Shown here: positions 1-8,790 of the stretch, piece by piece
Numbering within the stretch: position 1 is the stretch's first letter
Layout of the letters: each line of letters begins with the position of its first letter
Assembly: GCF_003340495.1 (NCBI RefSeq)
Contig: NZ_QASA01000001.1
Location: 6,014,001 to 6,078,000 of the forward strand
Source: Adhaeribacter pallidiroseus
GTDB lineage: Bacteria > Bacteroidota > Bacteroidia > Cytophagales > Hymenobacteraceae
Direction: 5' to 3'
Length of the DNA stretch: 64,000 nucleotides
Program-made: the position numbers and the translations under genes
The notes under the pieces: generated by a model
Seen by the model: only the letters and a program-made list of their open reading frames with translations
The model's database searches: none
What the model was told of the DNA's origin: nothing

Positions 1-1103
1 TTATCGTCGATCTGCGAATAAACAATTTCGTCTTCTTCGTCGAACTCGTCTTTAATATCACCCACAATTTCTTCGATTACATCTTCAAACGTAAGTAAGC
101 CGGAGGTGCCGCCGTATTCATCTACCACAATGGCCATGTGCACGTGCCGTTCTTGAAAATCCCGCAGCAAATCGTCTACTTTTTTAATTTCGGGCACAAA
201 GTAAGGCGGCCGGAGTAAAGTTTGCCAGGCAAAATCAGCGGGGGCATCCAGGTGCGGCAGTAAATCTTTTACGTACAATATACCTTCGATCTGGTCGATG
301 CTGCCGGCGTACACCGGTACACGGGAGTATTCCCATTGGTTAATTAACGGGATGAGTTCGTCGAGCCTTTGGGCAATATCAAAAGCCGCCATATCCATGC
401 GGGAACACATGATTTGTTTTACCGTGAGCGAACCAAAATTTACAATGCCTTTCAGAATTTCTTTTTCTTCGTGGGTAGAGTCCGGGATGCTGGCCTCATC
501 AATGGCTTGCTGCAATTCTTCTATTTTTTGGGTAGAGGGCCGGTTGCGGTAACGCTTTTCTACGAGATGAGTAATCGACAGCAGCAAATTAACAAATGGT
601 GCTAATACTTTTTGCGCCCCCTGCAATACGCCGGCCATCCGGCGGGCAGTTGTTAAGTTTTTTTGATTGGCGTATACTTTTGGTAAAACTTCCCCAAAAA
701 ATACGATTACTATTGTGAGCAACAAGGTAATACCAAAGAGCAAACCCGTATTAAAAACCGGCGCAGTAACTAGATTCCAGAAAAGATGCAGGCTAACAAT
801 GATAATGCTTACGTTAATAATATTATCTAAAACAAGCACCGTGGTAAGCAGCCGGCGCGGATTCTCCAGCAGTGCCGGAATGAGCTGCTCGGAACGTTTA
901 GCACTTTGCCGGCAGTAAAGCAGGTCTTTATCCGACAGGGAGAAAAAAGCAACCTCAGCACCGGAAACCAGGGCTGAGGCTGTTAACAAAATTAAAATAC
1001 AAATAACCGGAATATACGGCCATAAGCCCGAAATATCGGAAAAATATAACCACAAGGTAATTAACCAAGCGCTATAACTCGCCGGGTCGCCGCCCGAATC
1101 CAT
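1..1103 (-). CDS. gldE: Gliding motility-associated membrane protein GldE (3' end beyond window)
   Basis: An inner-membrane CNNM/CorC-type protein. The first 367 codons are visible; the C-terminus lies left of position 1. Translation from the ATG at 1103 gives MDSGGDPASYSAWL, a hydrophobic DUF21 region with a first membrane segment at about residues 27-54, then a CBS pair beginning near residue 231 (CSRMDMAAFDIAQR) and the acidic EEIVGDIKDEFDEE motif near 342. This order matches GldE of Flavobacterium, which supports GldD in gliding and T9SS assembly. It starts 36 bp after the ssb stop on the same strand, so ssb-gldE, and probably mutY, are likely co-transcribed. gldD would be expected just left of the window. 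It could be called a generic hemolysin-family transporter; the ssb/mutY neighbourhood favours GldE. Confidence 0.85.
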   Translation of the reverse strand, partial: MDSGGDPASYSAWLITLWLYFSDISGLWPYIPVICILILLTASALVSGAEVAFFSLSDKDLLYCRQSAKRSEQLIPALLENPRRLLTTVLVLDNIINVSIIIVSLHLFWNLVTAPVFNTGLLFGITLLLTIVIVFFGEVLPKVYANQKNLTTARRMAGVLQGAQKVLAPFVNLLLSITHLVEKRYRNRPSTQKIEELQQAIDEASIPDSTHEEKEILKGIVNFGSLTVKQIMCSRMDMAAFDIAQRLDELIPLINQWEYSRVPVYAGSIDQIEGILYVKDLLPHLDAPADFAWQTLLRPPYFVPEIKKVDDLLRDFQERHVHMAIVVDEYGGTSGLLTFEDVIEEIVGDIKDEFDEEDEIVYSQIDD

Positions 1104-1139
1104 GTTTTCCAAAATAAAGCTGTTTAGTGAAACATCGGG

Positions 1140-1583
1140 TTAGAAGGGTAGATCGTCCGGTTCGCCCTCAAAGGCAGGTGCCGGCGTTTCGTTCCGGTTA
1201 CCGGCGGAGGCATTACCCGCATCTTGGTTATTGCCGCCGGCGCCAGAATCACCTCGTCCGCCCAGCATCGTCATATTATCGGCCACTATTTCGGTAGAAT
1301 ACCGCTGAATGCCTTCTTTATCCTGGTAATTACTGGTTCTGATCTTGCCCTCAATATAAACGGATTGCCCTTTTTTTAAATATTTCTCGGCTACTTCGGC
1401 CAAACCCCGCCATACTACAATGTTATGCCACTCGGTGCGTTCCTGCTTTTCGCCGTTTTTGTCTTTAAAAGTTTCGGAAGTTGCAATCGGAAACCGAGCT
1501 ACGGCTACGCCGCCCTCTAAATGACGTACTTCCGGATCTTTGCCCAGATTACCCACTAAAATTGCTTTATTAACACTTGCCAT
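1140..1583 (-). CDS. ssb: Single-stranded DNA-binding protein
   Basis: 147 residues. An OB fold fills residues 1 to about 110, starting [20 protein letters not shown], followed by a Gly/Asn/Ala-rich linker and the acidic tip DDLPF that docks replication and repair partners. It coats ssDNA during replication, recombination and repair. It lies between mutY (49 bp upstream) and gldE (36 bp downstream) on the minus strand. Length and both ends fit a complete bacterial SSB. Confidence 0.97.
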   Translation of the reverse strand: MASVNKAILVGNLGKDPEVRHLEGGVAVARFPIATSETFKDKNGEKQERTEWHNIVVWRGLAEVAEKYLKKGQSVYIEGKIRTSNYQDKEGIQRYSTEIVADNMTMLGGRGDSGAGGNNQDAGNASAGNRNETPAPAFEGEPDDLPF

Positions 1584-1632
1584 AGAGTTTTGATTTAGGG
1601 AGATTACGGTTAAATTTTAAATTTAAAGATAA

Positions 1633-2718
1633 TTATTTTTTAATAGCATCCTGCAAATAGTCACTAATAAGTACAGCTTTAGGTAATTGCTCAATTTCTT
1701 CGTAAGAATAAGCAGCTAAACCCATGTTCTGCAATACTTCATCACTTAAACGAGATTTAAGCGGAATAAGATAAAATTTAGCTAATATTTTCTGGTGACT
1801 TAAAATACGCTTATACGTTTTGTGGGGTTCAATGATAATGGTATAATCCAAGGGTGGGTGAAAGCCAGCTAATTCCTGTTTTATTATTTCTATAGCTAAT
1901 GCTGGTTCGGTGTCATTAGGCAACAAATAAAAGTCATAAAGCCCTTGCCATACATCGCTTTCGGTACGTTTTTTTAAATAATACGTTTGCTCGTGCTTAA
2001 AAACCAGGTAATGGAAATACCGGGTGCGGCTAGCTTTGGCTTTTGTTTTGTGGGGCAGTACTTGTACCAGCCCGTGCTGAAAAGCATAGCACCCTTGCTG
2101 CAACGGACAAAACAAACAATCGGGCATATTGGGGGTACACTGAATAGCGCCAAATTCCATGATAGCCTGGTTATAAGTGTCCGGTTGATCAACAGAAATC
2201 AAGGAATCGGCCAATAATTGAAAAGCCTTTTTACCCGTTGGGCTGGCGGTATCTTCGGCTAAACCAAACACCCGCGCCAATACGCGGTAGACGTTTCCAT
2301 CTACTACCGCCACTTTTTCTTTGAAGGCAAAAGAAGCAATAGCAGCGGCGGTATACGGCCCAATTCCTTTTAATTGTAACAAACCTTTATAGGTGTTAGG
2401 AAATATTCCGTGGCATTCTACCGTTATGTACTTAGCGGTCTGGTGCATGTTGCGGGCGCGGGAGTAATAACCTAAGCCTTGCCAGTGGCGCAATACCTCG
2501 TCGGGGGGAGCGGCGGCCAGATCCTGAACGGTAGGGTAAGCAGCGATAAAATCCAGGTAATAAGGCAAGCCCTGGCTTACGCGGGTTTGCTGTAATATAA
2601 TTTCGGATAGCCAGATCGCGTACGGATCCCGGGTTTCGCGCCAGGGCAATGCCCGGTGGTGGCGTTCGTACCAGGTAAGCAAAGTATTTGCAAAAGCAAC
2701 AGGATCAGGAGCTAGCAT
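1633..2718 (-). CDS. mutY: A/G-specific adenine glycosylase
   Basis: 361 residues. It removes adenine mispaired with 8-oxoguanine in the GO repair system. Visible features are catalytic Glu39 in SEIILQQTRV, the helix-hairpin-helix LKGIGPYTAAAI (116-127), catalytic Asp140 in VVDGNVYRVLARVFG, and the 4Fe-4S cysteines C194, C201, C204 and C210 in the canonical C-x6-C-x2-C-x5-C spacing. The C-terminal third is the NUDIX-like 8-oxoG recognition domain. It is first of a minus-strand group with ssb and gldE and is divergent from the HU gene. Confidence 0.97.
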   Translation of the reverse strand: MLAPDPVAFANTLLTWYERHHRALPWRETRDPYAIWLSEIILQQTRVSQGLPYYLDFIAAYPTVQDLAAAPPDEVLRHWQGLGYYSRARNMHQTAKYITVECHGIFPNTYKGLLQLKGIGPYTAAAIASFAFKEKVAVVDGNVYRVLARVFGLAEDTASPTGKKAFQLLADSLISVDQPDTYNQAIMEFGAIQCTPNMPDCLFCPLQQGCYAFQHGLVQVLPHKTKAKASRTRYFHYLVFKHEQTYYLKKRTESDVWQGLYDFYLLPNDTEPALAIEIIKQELAGFHPPLDYTIIIEPHKTYKRILSHQKILAKFYLIPLKSRLSDEVLQNMGLAAYSYEEIEQLPKAVLISDYLQDAIKK

Positions 2719-2784
2719 TTGAGCGTTATTACATTTAAATAAAACCAGTGAAGTAACAATTAACGGCGATAAAATGATTTTTTG

Positions 2785-2825
2785 AGTAAATAGTTTTTAC
2801 TTATCGAAAAGTGGGAGTACCTTTG
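2785..2825 (+). promoter_or_regulatory. Bacteroidota-type promoter for the HU gene
   Basis: TACCTTTG at 2818-2825 matches the -7 consensus TAnnTTTG exactly. The upstream -33 element is poor (T-rich, no clean TTG at 19-21 nt). It leaves a leader of about 90 nt before the GTG at 2921. Confidence 0.55.
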
Positions 2826-2920
2826 TGCCCCGATTTAAAGTTAAGCAAGAGACAGAGTTAGCTTTAAAAAGGACGAACATAATTATTATTTTTTCTAACT
2901 AACAAACCAATTTTACCACA

Positions 2921-3226
2921 GTGACTAAAGCAGAAGTAATATCAGAAATTGCAGACAAGACGGGTATTGAGAAAACGGATGTAGCGGCTACAGTTGAAGC
3001 GTTCTTCAAAGTAGTAAAGGATTCCATGTCTAATGGCAACAATATTTATGTGAGAGGTTTCGGTAGCTTTGTCAATAAAAAAAGAGCAAAGAAAGTAGCC
3101 CGTAACATTTCTAAAAATACGGCTATTATTATTGATGAGCACTTTATCCCTTCTTTCAAACCTTCGAAATCATTTGTTCAGAAAATAAAGAACAGCAAAA
3201 AGCTGAACGTAGCTACTGTTTCTTAA
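2921..3226 (+). CDS. HU/IHF-family nucleoid DNA-binding protein
   Basis: 101 residues from a GTG start (2921). A histone-like dimeric DNA-bending protein: the N-terminal helices MTKAEVISEIADKTGIEK, then the conserved core YVRGFGSFVNKKRAKKVARN and the DNA-binding arm ending in PSFKPSKSFVQKIK. No in-frame ATG lies before the HU fold, so GTG is the only sensible start. It follows a good -7 element and precedes the TPR gene by 46 bp. HU versus IHF-like cannot be settled from sequence alone. Confidence 0.93.
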   Translation: MTKAEVISEIADKTGIEKTDVAATVEAFFKVVKDSMSNGNNIYVRGFGSFVNKKRAKKVARNISKNTAIIIDEHFIPSFKPSKSFVQKIKNSKKLNVATVS

Positions 3227-3272
3227 AAAATCAAACCGGCATCATAACCAATCTTTTAAATAATAATCCTGC

Positions 3273-4169
3273 TTGCAACTGAAAACGCTCCGACCTCAGA
3301 TTTTAGTAATAACAGCCGCTTTGGCGCTGATTATCGGTATGTTTTTTCTGCCCCGTGTTATTATTAATAAAGACAAGCAAGGTGCCCTCTCGAAAGCCGG
3401 TGCTGCCCGCGACAAAGGGGCGGCACCAGCGGCCGGAGAAGAAAGCCACGAAGGTCATGCCCACGCTCCCGGCGAAGGTCATGATGCCGAAGAAGTAGCC
3501 CACGTAGAAGCTACTCCTCAACAACTCGGAGAGCTGCAACTGCTTCGGCGGCAATACGATCAAGAGCAAAATAGCGGTAACCGTTTAAAATTAGCTACGC
3601 AGTTGGGCGAAAAATACGCGGCTATCAGTAAGTACGATAGTGCCGGTTATTTTTACGAGCAGGCTGCCAACGCTCGTCCCGGCGAAACGGCTTACCAAAA
3701 AGCCGCCGATCAGTATTTTGAGGCCTTTAGTTTTGCGGCTACCGAAGACCGCTCAAAAGTTTTAGGCGAGAAAGCGCGTAGCTTGTACGACAAAGTTTTA
3801 AAAAACAACCCGGCTAACCTGGATGCGAAAACCAACATTGCCATGACCTACATTGCCAGTGAATCGCCGATGCAGGGGATTACGTTGTTGCGGGAAGTTA
3901 TTACGGCCGATCCCAATAATGAAAAGGCATTGTTTAATTTAGGCATTCTTTCGATTCAATCTACGCAGTACGATAAAGCCGTAGAGCGCTTTGAAAAGCT
4001 GGTGAGTATTAATCCGAAACACGTACAAGGTAACTTTTACTTAGGCGTGGCCTTGGCGGAGTCTGGTAAAAAACAAGAAGCCGAAGTTGCTTTGAAAAAA
4101 GCAAAAACATTAAGCGATGATCCGGGATTTCAGACCTCGGTCGATAATGAATTAAGTAAATTAAAGTAA
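3273..4169 (+). CDS. Membrane-anchored tetratricopeptide repeat protein
   Basis: 298 residues from a TTG start. A single membrane helix (about 10-31, ILVITAALALIIGMFF) anchors the protein, a His/Gly-rich linker with HEGHAHAPGEGHD follows (about 57-72), and residues 110-298 form TPR units, for example the NPANLDAKTNIAMTYI and DPNNEKALFNLGILS blocks. Such proteins are scaffolds; the partner is unknown. This gene sits between HU and RNase G, a place often taken by a TPR protein in Cytophagales. The His-rich linker could bind metal (inference). The TTG start is the least certain point. Confidence 0.8.
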   Translation: MQLKTLRPQILVITAALALIIGMFFLPRVIINKDKQGALSKAGAARDKGAAPAAGEESHEGHAHAPGEGHDAEEVAHVEATPQQLGELQLLRRQYDQEQNSGNRLKLATQLGEKYAAISKYDSAGYFYEQAANARPGETAYQKAADQYFEAFSFAATEDRSKVLGEKARSLYDKVLKNNPANLDAKTNIAMTYIASESPMQGITLLREVITADPNNEKALFNLGILSIQSTQYDKAVERFEKLVSINPKHVQGNFYLGVALAESGKKQEAEVALKKAKTLSDDPGFQTSVDNELSKLK

Positions 4170-4248
4170 TGGTGTTTAGCCGATACCAGTAATTGGGAGC
4201 GGTTGAACAAGGAAAATAAATTTTTAAATTTTAAACAAAATTAAAGGT

Positions 4249-4338
4249 ATGCCTTGCGGTAAAAAAAGAAAAAGACATAAAATCTCTACCCACAAAAGAA
4301 AAAAACGTCTTCGTAAAAACAGACACAAGAAAAAATAA
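4249..4338 (+). CDS. 29-residue AURKAIP1/COX24-type ribosome-associated protein
   Basis: A tiny, very basic protein read from ATG 4249: MPCGKKRKRHKIS, then THKRKKRLRKNRHKKK. The KRxKHKisTHKRKKR pattern matches the AURKAIP1/COX24 domain small proteins that annotation pipelines call in Bacteroidota; related proteins are small-subunit ribosome components. About 60 percent of residues are Lys, Arg or His. GG at 4246-4247 just before the ATG is a weak ribosome binding site. It lies 79 bp after the TPR gene and is closed by a strong hairpin at 4361-4386. Confidence 0.85.
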   Translation: MPCGKKRKRHKISTHKRKKRLRKNRHKKK

Positions 4339-4360
4339 CCTTTGGTTATAATCTTGCAAG

Positions 4361-4390
4361 CCCACGTTGCAGTGCGCAATCGTGGGTTTT
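4361..4390 (+). terminator. Intrinsic terminator after the COX24-type gene
   Basis: CCCACGTTGC pairs with GCAATCGTGGG around an AGTGC loop with one bulged T, and TTTT follows. It separates the small gene from the downstream RNase G gene, although readthrough may feed rng. Confidence 0.75.
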
Positions 4391-4423
4391 GGTATTTTAA
4401 TTAACACCTAACCCTTAAAAATT

Positions 4424-6037
4424 GTGAGTAATGAATTAATTATCAATTCTACTCAGGATGGGGAACGAATCGCGCTTCTACAAGATAAAAGGTTGGTAGA
4501 ATATCATTTTGAAAGAAATGATACCAATTACACCGTAGGAGATATTTTTCTGGGCACCGTTAAAAAAGTAATGCCCGGGCTAAATGCTGCTTTTATTGAT
4601 ATCGGATACGAGAAAGATGCTTTTCTCCACTACCACGATTTGGGAGTTAACTTCCGGTCGTTGAGTAAATTCGTGAAAGTAGCGCAGACGCAAAAAAATG
4701 CTACGGCCCGGTTGGGCCAGTATAAGTTTGAACCAGAAATTGATAAGCTCGGTAAAATCGGCGAAGTGCTGAAAAAAGGGCAGCAAATGCTGGTGCAAAT
4801 TGTAAAAGAACCTATTTCCACTAAAGGCCCGCGGCTCTCCTGTGAGTTGTCGCTGGCGGGCAGGTATCTGGTGTTGGTTCCGTTTTCGAATACGGTAAGC
4901 GTATCTAAGAAAATAGTGAGCAAAGACGAACGCCAGCGCCTGAAAAGGCTGATTATGTCCATTAAGCCCGAAAACTTCGGGGTTATTATCCGGACAGTAG
5001 CCGAAGGCCGTGAAGTAGCAGAACTCGATAAAGATTTGCGCAGCATGGTGGCCAATTGGGAAGAAGGTTTTAACGTACTGCGTACAGCCAAAGAGCGCGA
5101 TAAAATTCTCGGCGAACTAGGAAGATCGTCGTCCATCCTGCGGGATATTTTAAACGAAAGTTTCGACAGCATTGTGGTAGATAATGACCGGCTGTACGAT
5201 GAAATTAAGACGTATATTGAGAAAATTGCGCCGGACAAAGCCCGGATTTTAAAAAATTATTCGGGCCGCGTAAAAACGTTTGAACAATACGGCATTGAGA
5301 AGCAGTTGAAATCGCTGTTTGGAAAAACCGTTAGCATACCGGGTGGGGGTTACCTCGTAATCGAACACACCGAAGCCCTCCACGTAATCGACGTGAATAG
5401 TGGTAATAAATCAAACACCGAAACCGATCAGGAAGCTACGGCCTTGAACGTAAACCTGACGGCCGCCCGCGAAGTAGTGCGGCAAATGCGGCTCCGGGAT
5501 TTAGGCGGGATTATCGTTACGGATTTTATCGATATGAAATCGGCCGAGAACCGCCAGAAAGTGTTTGATGTAGTAAAAGAAGAGATGAAAAGGGATCGGT
5601 CTAAATCCACGATTCTACCCATCTCTAAATTTGGGTTAATGCAGATTACCCGCCAGCGCGTACGGCCGGAGCAAAACATTGTAACCGGCGAAGTTTGTCC
5701 GACTTGTAACGGCACTGGTAAAATATCGGCCAGCATTTTGGTTACCGACGAAATCGAAAATACCATTGACGATTTACTGGTTAACCAAAATCAGAAGAAC
5801 ATTACGCTTTTTGTGCATCCGTTTTTACACGCGTATTACACCAAAGGTTTAATTTCAAAACAGCTGAAGTGGTTTTTCCATTACTATAAATGGATAAGCG
5901 TTATGAAAGATACTTCGCTGGGCCTAACGGAATACAAGGTAATGGACGAACGTAACGAAGAAATTGAAGTACACTCTAGTGCGGTAGAAGTAAACAGTGT
6001 ACAAGATAAATTTGAAGCCGTAGATGAAGTAGCTTAA
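4424..6037 (+). CDS. rng: Ribonuclease E/G family endoribonuclease
   Basis: 537 residues from GTG 4424. It processes rRNA and turns over mRNA. The S1 domain lies at about 38-130 (YTVGDIFLGTVKKVMPGLNA). The RNase E/G catalytic domain carries metal-binding Asp323 in HVIDVNSGN and Asp367 in IVTDFIDM, and the zinc-link CPTCNGTGK with Cys425 and Cys428. The length is that of RNase G; the long degradosome-scaffold tail of RNase E is absent. The place after HU/TPR/COX24 agrees with Bacteroidota gene order. A strong terminator follows. Confidence 0.95.
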   Translation: MSNELIINSTQDGERIALLQDKRLVEYHFERNDTNYTVGDIFLGTVKKVMPGLNAAFIDIGYEKDAFLHYHDLGVNFRSLSKFVKVAQTQKNATARLGQYKFEPEIDKLGKIGEVLKKGQQMLVQIVKEPISTKGPRLSCELSLAGRYLVLVPFSNTVSVSKKIVSKDERQRLKRLIMSIKPENFGVIIRTVAEGREVAELDKDLRSMVANWEEGFNVLRTAKERDKILGELGRSSSILRDILNESFDSIVVDNDRLYDEIKTYIEKIAPDKARILKNYSGRVKTFEQYGIEKQLKSLFGKTVSIPGGGYLVIEHTEALHVIDVNSGNKSNTETDQEATALNVNLTAAREVVRQMRLRDLGGIIVTDFIDMKSAENRQKVFDVVKEEMKRDRSKSTILPISKFGLMQITRQRVRPEQNIVTGEVCPTCNGTGKISASILVTDEIENTIDDLLVNQNQKNITLFVHPFLHAYYTKGLISKQLKWFFHYYKWISVMKDTSLGLTEYKVMDERNEEIEVHSSAVEVNSVQDKFEAVDEVA

Positions 6038-6061
6038 TAAGTTTCTATTATGCATAAACAA

Positions 6062-6096
6062 AAAACCCGCCTCTGCTTAAAGGCGGGTTTTTTGTT
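6062..6096 (+). terminator. Terminator after rng
   Basis: AAAACCCGCCT and AAGGCGGGTTTT form the stem around CTGCTTA, followed by a T-rich tail. It lies about 25 bp after the rng stop and may also serve the convergent barrel gene. Confidence 0.9.
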
Positions 6097-6145
6097 TCTA
6101 ATAAAAGCTCTTTTCAGCGTTGGTGACGATTTAAAACAAGAATTT

Positions 6146-6817
6146 TTAAAATTTAACACCTAAGTCCAGTGAAATAACATTATTCCGAAGTTCTATTTTA
6201 TCATTTTTACTTTCGTAATAATCGTCGATGCTTACCAAACCACGGTGATACGATAAACCACCGAACAATTTAGTAGTTTCACCAACCTGGTATTCGAGGC
6301 CGGTTCCTAAAATAACATCGGCATCCAACACGTTAAATCGTTTAGAATATTTTTCGTTATTGTTGGTTTGATCTAACTTTTCACCATTTACCTTGGCTCC
6401 CATGCGTGGATTCAACGAAAAACCAGTTTGGAAATAGACACGCATATCGGTGGCTACTTCGTTCGTAAATAATTTTACCGTTAAGGGGATTTCTAAATAC
6501 TGCAACGAAATTTCGTCTGTGATGCGGCCATTAGTAGATCCTGGTGTAATTAAGGAAGTAGGATATGAAACCGTACCGCCTTTGCCAGTAAAAGATAAAC
6601 CGGTGGAAAAAGCCGCGTTATCGGTAAAATATAAATCCGCAATTACACCAAATCCGAACCGGAAATTAGCGCCTTCTTTTTCAAAATTCACCTCGGAAGG
6701 TGCAATAATACGACTACCCGCAATAGAAGGAGTAATTTTAATACCAAGTTCTAATTCTTGAGCAAATGCAATGGAAGTGAACGCTAATAAGAACGAAAGA
6801 ATAAAGATTTTTTTCAT
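6146..6817 (-). CDS. Outer-membrane beta-barrel protein, PorT-like family
   Basis: 223 residues if started at the Met of MKKIFILSFLLAFTSIAFAQ (6817), which gives a perfect signal peptide cleaved after AFA; an upstream in-frame ATG at 6850 would put 11 residues before the signal and is unlikely. The mature part has alternating hydrophobic strands (GVIADLYFTDNAAFSTGLSF, LQYLEIPLTVKL) and ends in an aromatic residue (VISLDLGVKF), as in small OMP_b-brl_2 barrels. The function is unknown. It is convergent with rng and divergent from gldB. Confidence 0.8.
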   Translation of the reverse strand: MKKIFILSFLLAFTSIAFAQELELGIKITPSIAGSRIIAPSEVNFEKEGANFRFGFGVIADLYFTDNAAFSTGLSFTGKGGTVSYPTSLITPGSTNGRITDEISLQYLEIPLTVKLFTNEVATDMRVYFQTGFSLNPRMGAKVNGEKLDQTNNNEKYSKRFNVLDADVILGTGLEYQVGETTKLFGGLSYHRGLVSIDDYYESKNDKIELRNNVISLDLGVKF

Positions 6818-6864
6818 AGTTGTTGAATAATTAAACGGGGCATCAGCCAATCAGTATAATGTTT

Positions 6865-6872
6865 TAAGTTTG
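6865..6872 (+). promoter_or_regulatory. Possible -7 element for gldB
   Basis: TAAGTTTG matches TAnnTTTG but lies only 17 nt before the gldB ATG, which would leave a very short leader. No clear -33 TTG is seen. Confidence 0.3.
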
Positions 6873-6889
6873 TATCAAAAGTATATATA

Positions 6890-7888
6890 ATGCGCAATCA
6901 ATTAGTTGTTTTACTCGCTCTATTTTTTTTTGTTGGTTGTCAGAAAAAATCCTGCGAAATAGATCCCAAAATAGCCGCCATACCGGTAAATTTGAAAATA
7001 CAACGGCTAGAAAGAGCTTTATACGCCAGTAAGTCAAAAGAAGATGTACAACATTTCTTACAGACTAACCGCTTATTCACCCAGAAATACCTGCAAACCG
7101 ATCCTAACCGCTTGGATGTTAATTTAGTAACGTCATTATACGGTCTGGTTACTAATCCGGCTTTAGCTGAATTTGTAGCCCAAACAGAGCGAATTTTCGG
7201 CAACTTAGCGCCTCAGCAGCAGCAATTAGTGACCGCCTTCCAGCACATGAAGTATTATTACCCGCAAACCCAGGTACCAACGATTCAAACGTATATTTCC
7301 GGCTTATTGGGCCCTGACCTGATAGTTAGCGATAGCTTGATTGTGCTGGGCTTAGATTATTTCGTGGGTAAAAAAGGCAGATATCGGCCTAAACAACCTA
7401 ATTATATTTTACAACGATACGAACCCGCCAACCTGATTCCCACGGTAGTCTTGCAGCAATCGGCCAAGTACAACCTAACTGATGTGCAGGATAAACGCAT
7501 GATGGCCCAAATGATATATTACGGTAAATCGTACTATTTCACGGAACGCGTGCTGCCTTGTACCCCTGATTCTTTGATCATCGGGTTTACCGACCAGCAA
7601 ATAGCCGATGTGCGGTACAACGAAGGCAAAATATGGGCGCACCTGGTAGAGAAAAATTTATTATTCGAAACGAACCATTTTAGAACGGGAAAGTACCTGG
7701 AAGAACGCCCCACAGTGCCGGAAATTGACGAAAACTGTCCGGGTCGGATTGGCCGCTGGGTGGGCTGGCAAATTGTGCGCAAATACATGGAAGAAAATCC
7801 GGAAGTTACCTTACCGCAATTAATGGCCGAAAAAGACGCTCAAAAGATTTTTAACAGCGCGCATTACAAACCCAAACGCCGGGGTTAA
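6890..7888 (+). CDS. gldB: Gliding motility lipoprotein GldB
   Basis: 332 residues. The signal MRNQLVVLLALFFFVGCQ ends in a lipobox with Cys17. The body has features I associate with GldB: an early VNLKIQRLERAL strand/helix, MMAQMIYYGKSYYFTERVLP in the middle and a NEGKIWAHLVEKNLLFETN segment, with a C-terminal metalloprotease-like region RIGRWVGWQIVRKYM. GldB is a lipoprotein needed for gliding in Flavobacterium. It is monocistronic here, divergent from a barrel gene, and 6 kb from gldE. The alternative is a DUF2268-like lipoprotein; the fit to GldB is good. Confidence 0.8.
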   Translation: MRNQLVVLLALFFFVGCQKKSCEIDPKIAAIPVNLKIQRLERALYASKSKEDVQHFLQTNRLFTQKYLQTDPNRLDVNLVTSLYGLVTNPALAEFVAQTERIFGNLAPQQQQLVTAFQHMKYYYPQTQVPTIQTYISGLLGPDLIVSDSLIVLGLDYFVGKKGRYRPKQPNYILQRYEPANLIPTVVLQQSAKYNLTDVQDKRMMAQMIYYGKSYYFTERVLPCTPDSLIIGFTDQQIADVRYNEGKIWAHLVEKNLLFETNHFRTGKYLEERPTVPEIDENCPGRIGRWVGWQIVRKYMEENPEVTLPQLMAEKDAQKIFNSAHYKPKRRG

Positions 7889-8062
7889 AATATTCAATCT
7901 TAAACAGCTTATCAATTATTTAAAATTTTTTTAAAAATTAAACTTAGTCGCTTTTCAAAAGTTATCTGTAGCTTTTGGTAGAAAAACTTATTGGTAGGAA
8001 ATTAATAAAAATTTAAAAAAAACGTATTACTAGTATACTGCTGCTGTAGTTACCTAAGCTAA

Positions 8063-8629
8063 ATGAAAGGAATGAAGAGGTGCCCAAAGAAAATAACGGC
8101 TTATATTAGAATAGGATGTTTATGGTTGACTATAGTAGCTTGTAGTTGCAAGTCATCGGCGCAGCAAAAACACGAAGCACAGTCAAATGTTACTCCTGCA
8201 ACGCCCATGGATGGCAGAAAAGAAGTTACAGCGGTACCGATGAAACACCAAAAACAAATAGCGCTACCCGGCATTGCTCCCGGTCATTGCCGCATGTTAG
8301 GAATGGTAACGGCCATTTCACCGCAACCTGATGCCACCGCTACGGGTATTTGCGGGCAAACGCCTTGCCGGGCTAAAGTAAAAATTTTAAAAATTATCGG
8401 TTACGGGCATTCTTTTAACCAAACTTTGGTGCCGAATAAAGAAATAAACGCATATTTTGTTTTTTCCCTGAAACCAACGGCGCAATTGTTACCTGATTTA
8501 ACCCCTCCTTTGCCCGGTTTAAAAGTAAACAGCACCTTTATCGCCGATGTTTCTACGAACACCGAAGTAGTTGGTAATAGTCCGCCCTGGTACCAAGTAG
8601 AACTTTATCAAGTACAAGAAAGTAAATAA
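8063..8629 (+). CDS. Hypothetical secreted or lipoprotein
   Basis: 188 residues, family not recognised. An N-terminal hydrophobic stretch (GCLWLTIVACSCKSSAQ) ends in IVAC with Cys27, a plausible lipobox, or a signal cleaved after SSA. A low-complexity spacer follows, then a compact domain with four more cysteines (CRMLG, GICGQTPCRAKVKIL) and beta-strand patterning suggestive of a small barrel. It stands alone between gldB and the Asp-box protein. Base usage is like its neighbours. Confidence 0.6.
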   Translation: MKGMKRCPKKITAYIRIGCLWLTIVACSCKSSAQQKHEAQSNVTPATPMDGRKEVTAVPMKHQKQIALPGIAPGHCRMLGMVTAISPQPDATATGICGQTPCRAKVKILKIIGYGHSFNQTLVPNKEINAYFVFSLKPTAQLLPDLTPPLPGLKVNSTFIADVSTNTEVVGNSPPWYQVELYQVQESK

Positions 8630-8733
8630 CTTCTGGGGAGTTGCTTGGTACTGCTGGCTGTTTTATTTCGTTATGGAGTAAAATTAACAAGGTTTTGATA
8701 GACAAAATCCAGCATTAATATGTTGTATAAAAG

Positions 8734-8741
8734 TAGCTTTG
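8734..8741 (+). promoter_or_regulatory. Possible -7 element for the Asp-box T9SS protein
   Basis: TAGCTTTG fits TAnnTTTG, 50 nt before the ATG at 8791. The -33 element is not convincing. Confidence 0.35.
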
Positions 8742-8790
8742 ATGGTTACCAAACCTTGATTCTTTATTATTTTAAATTACGCTATTGCGC

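Noticed and set aside
4630-5238. 202-codon antisense frame in rng
   Set aside because: Low-complexity Ser-rich shadow of the catalytic-domain coding strand.
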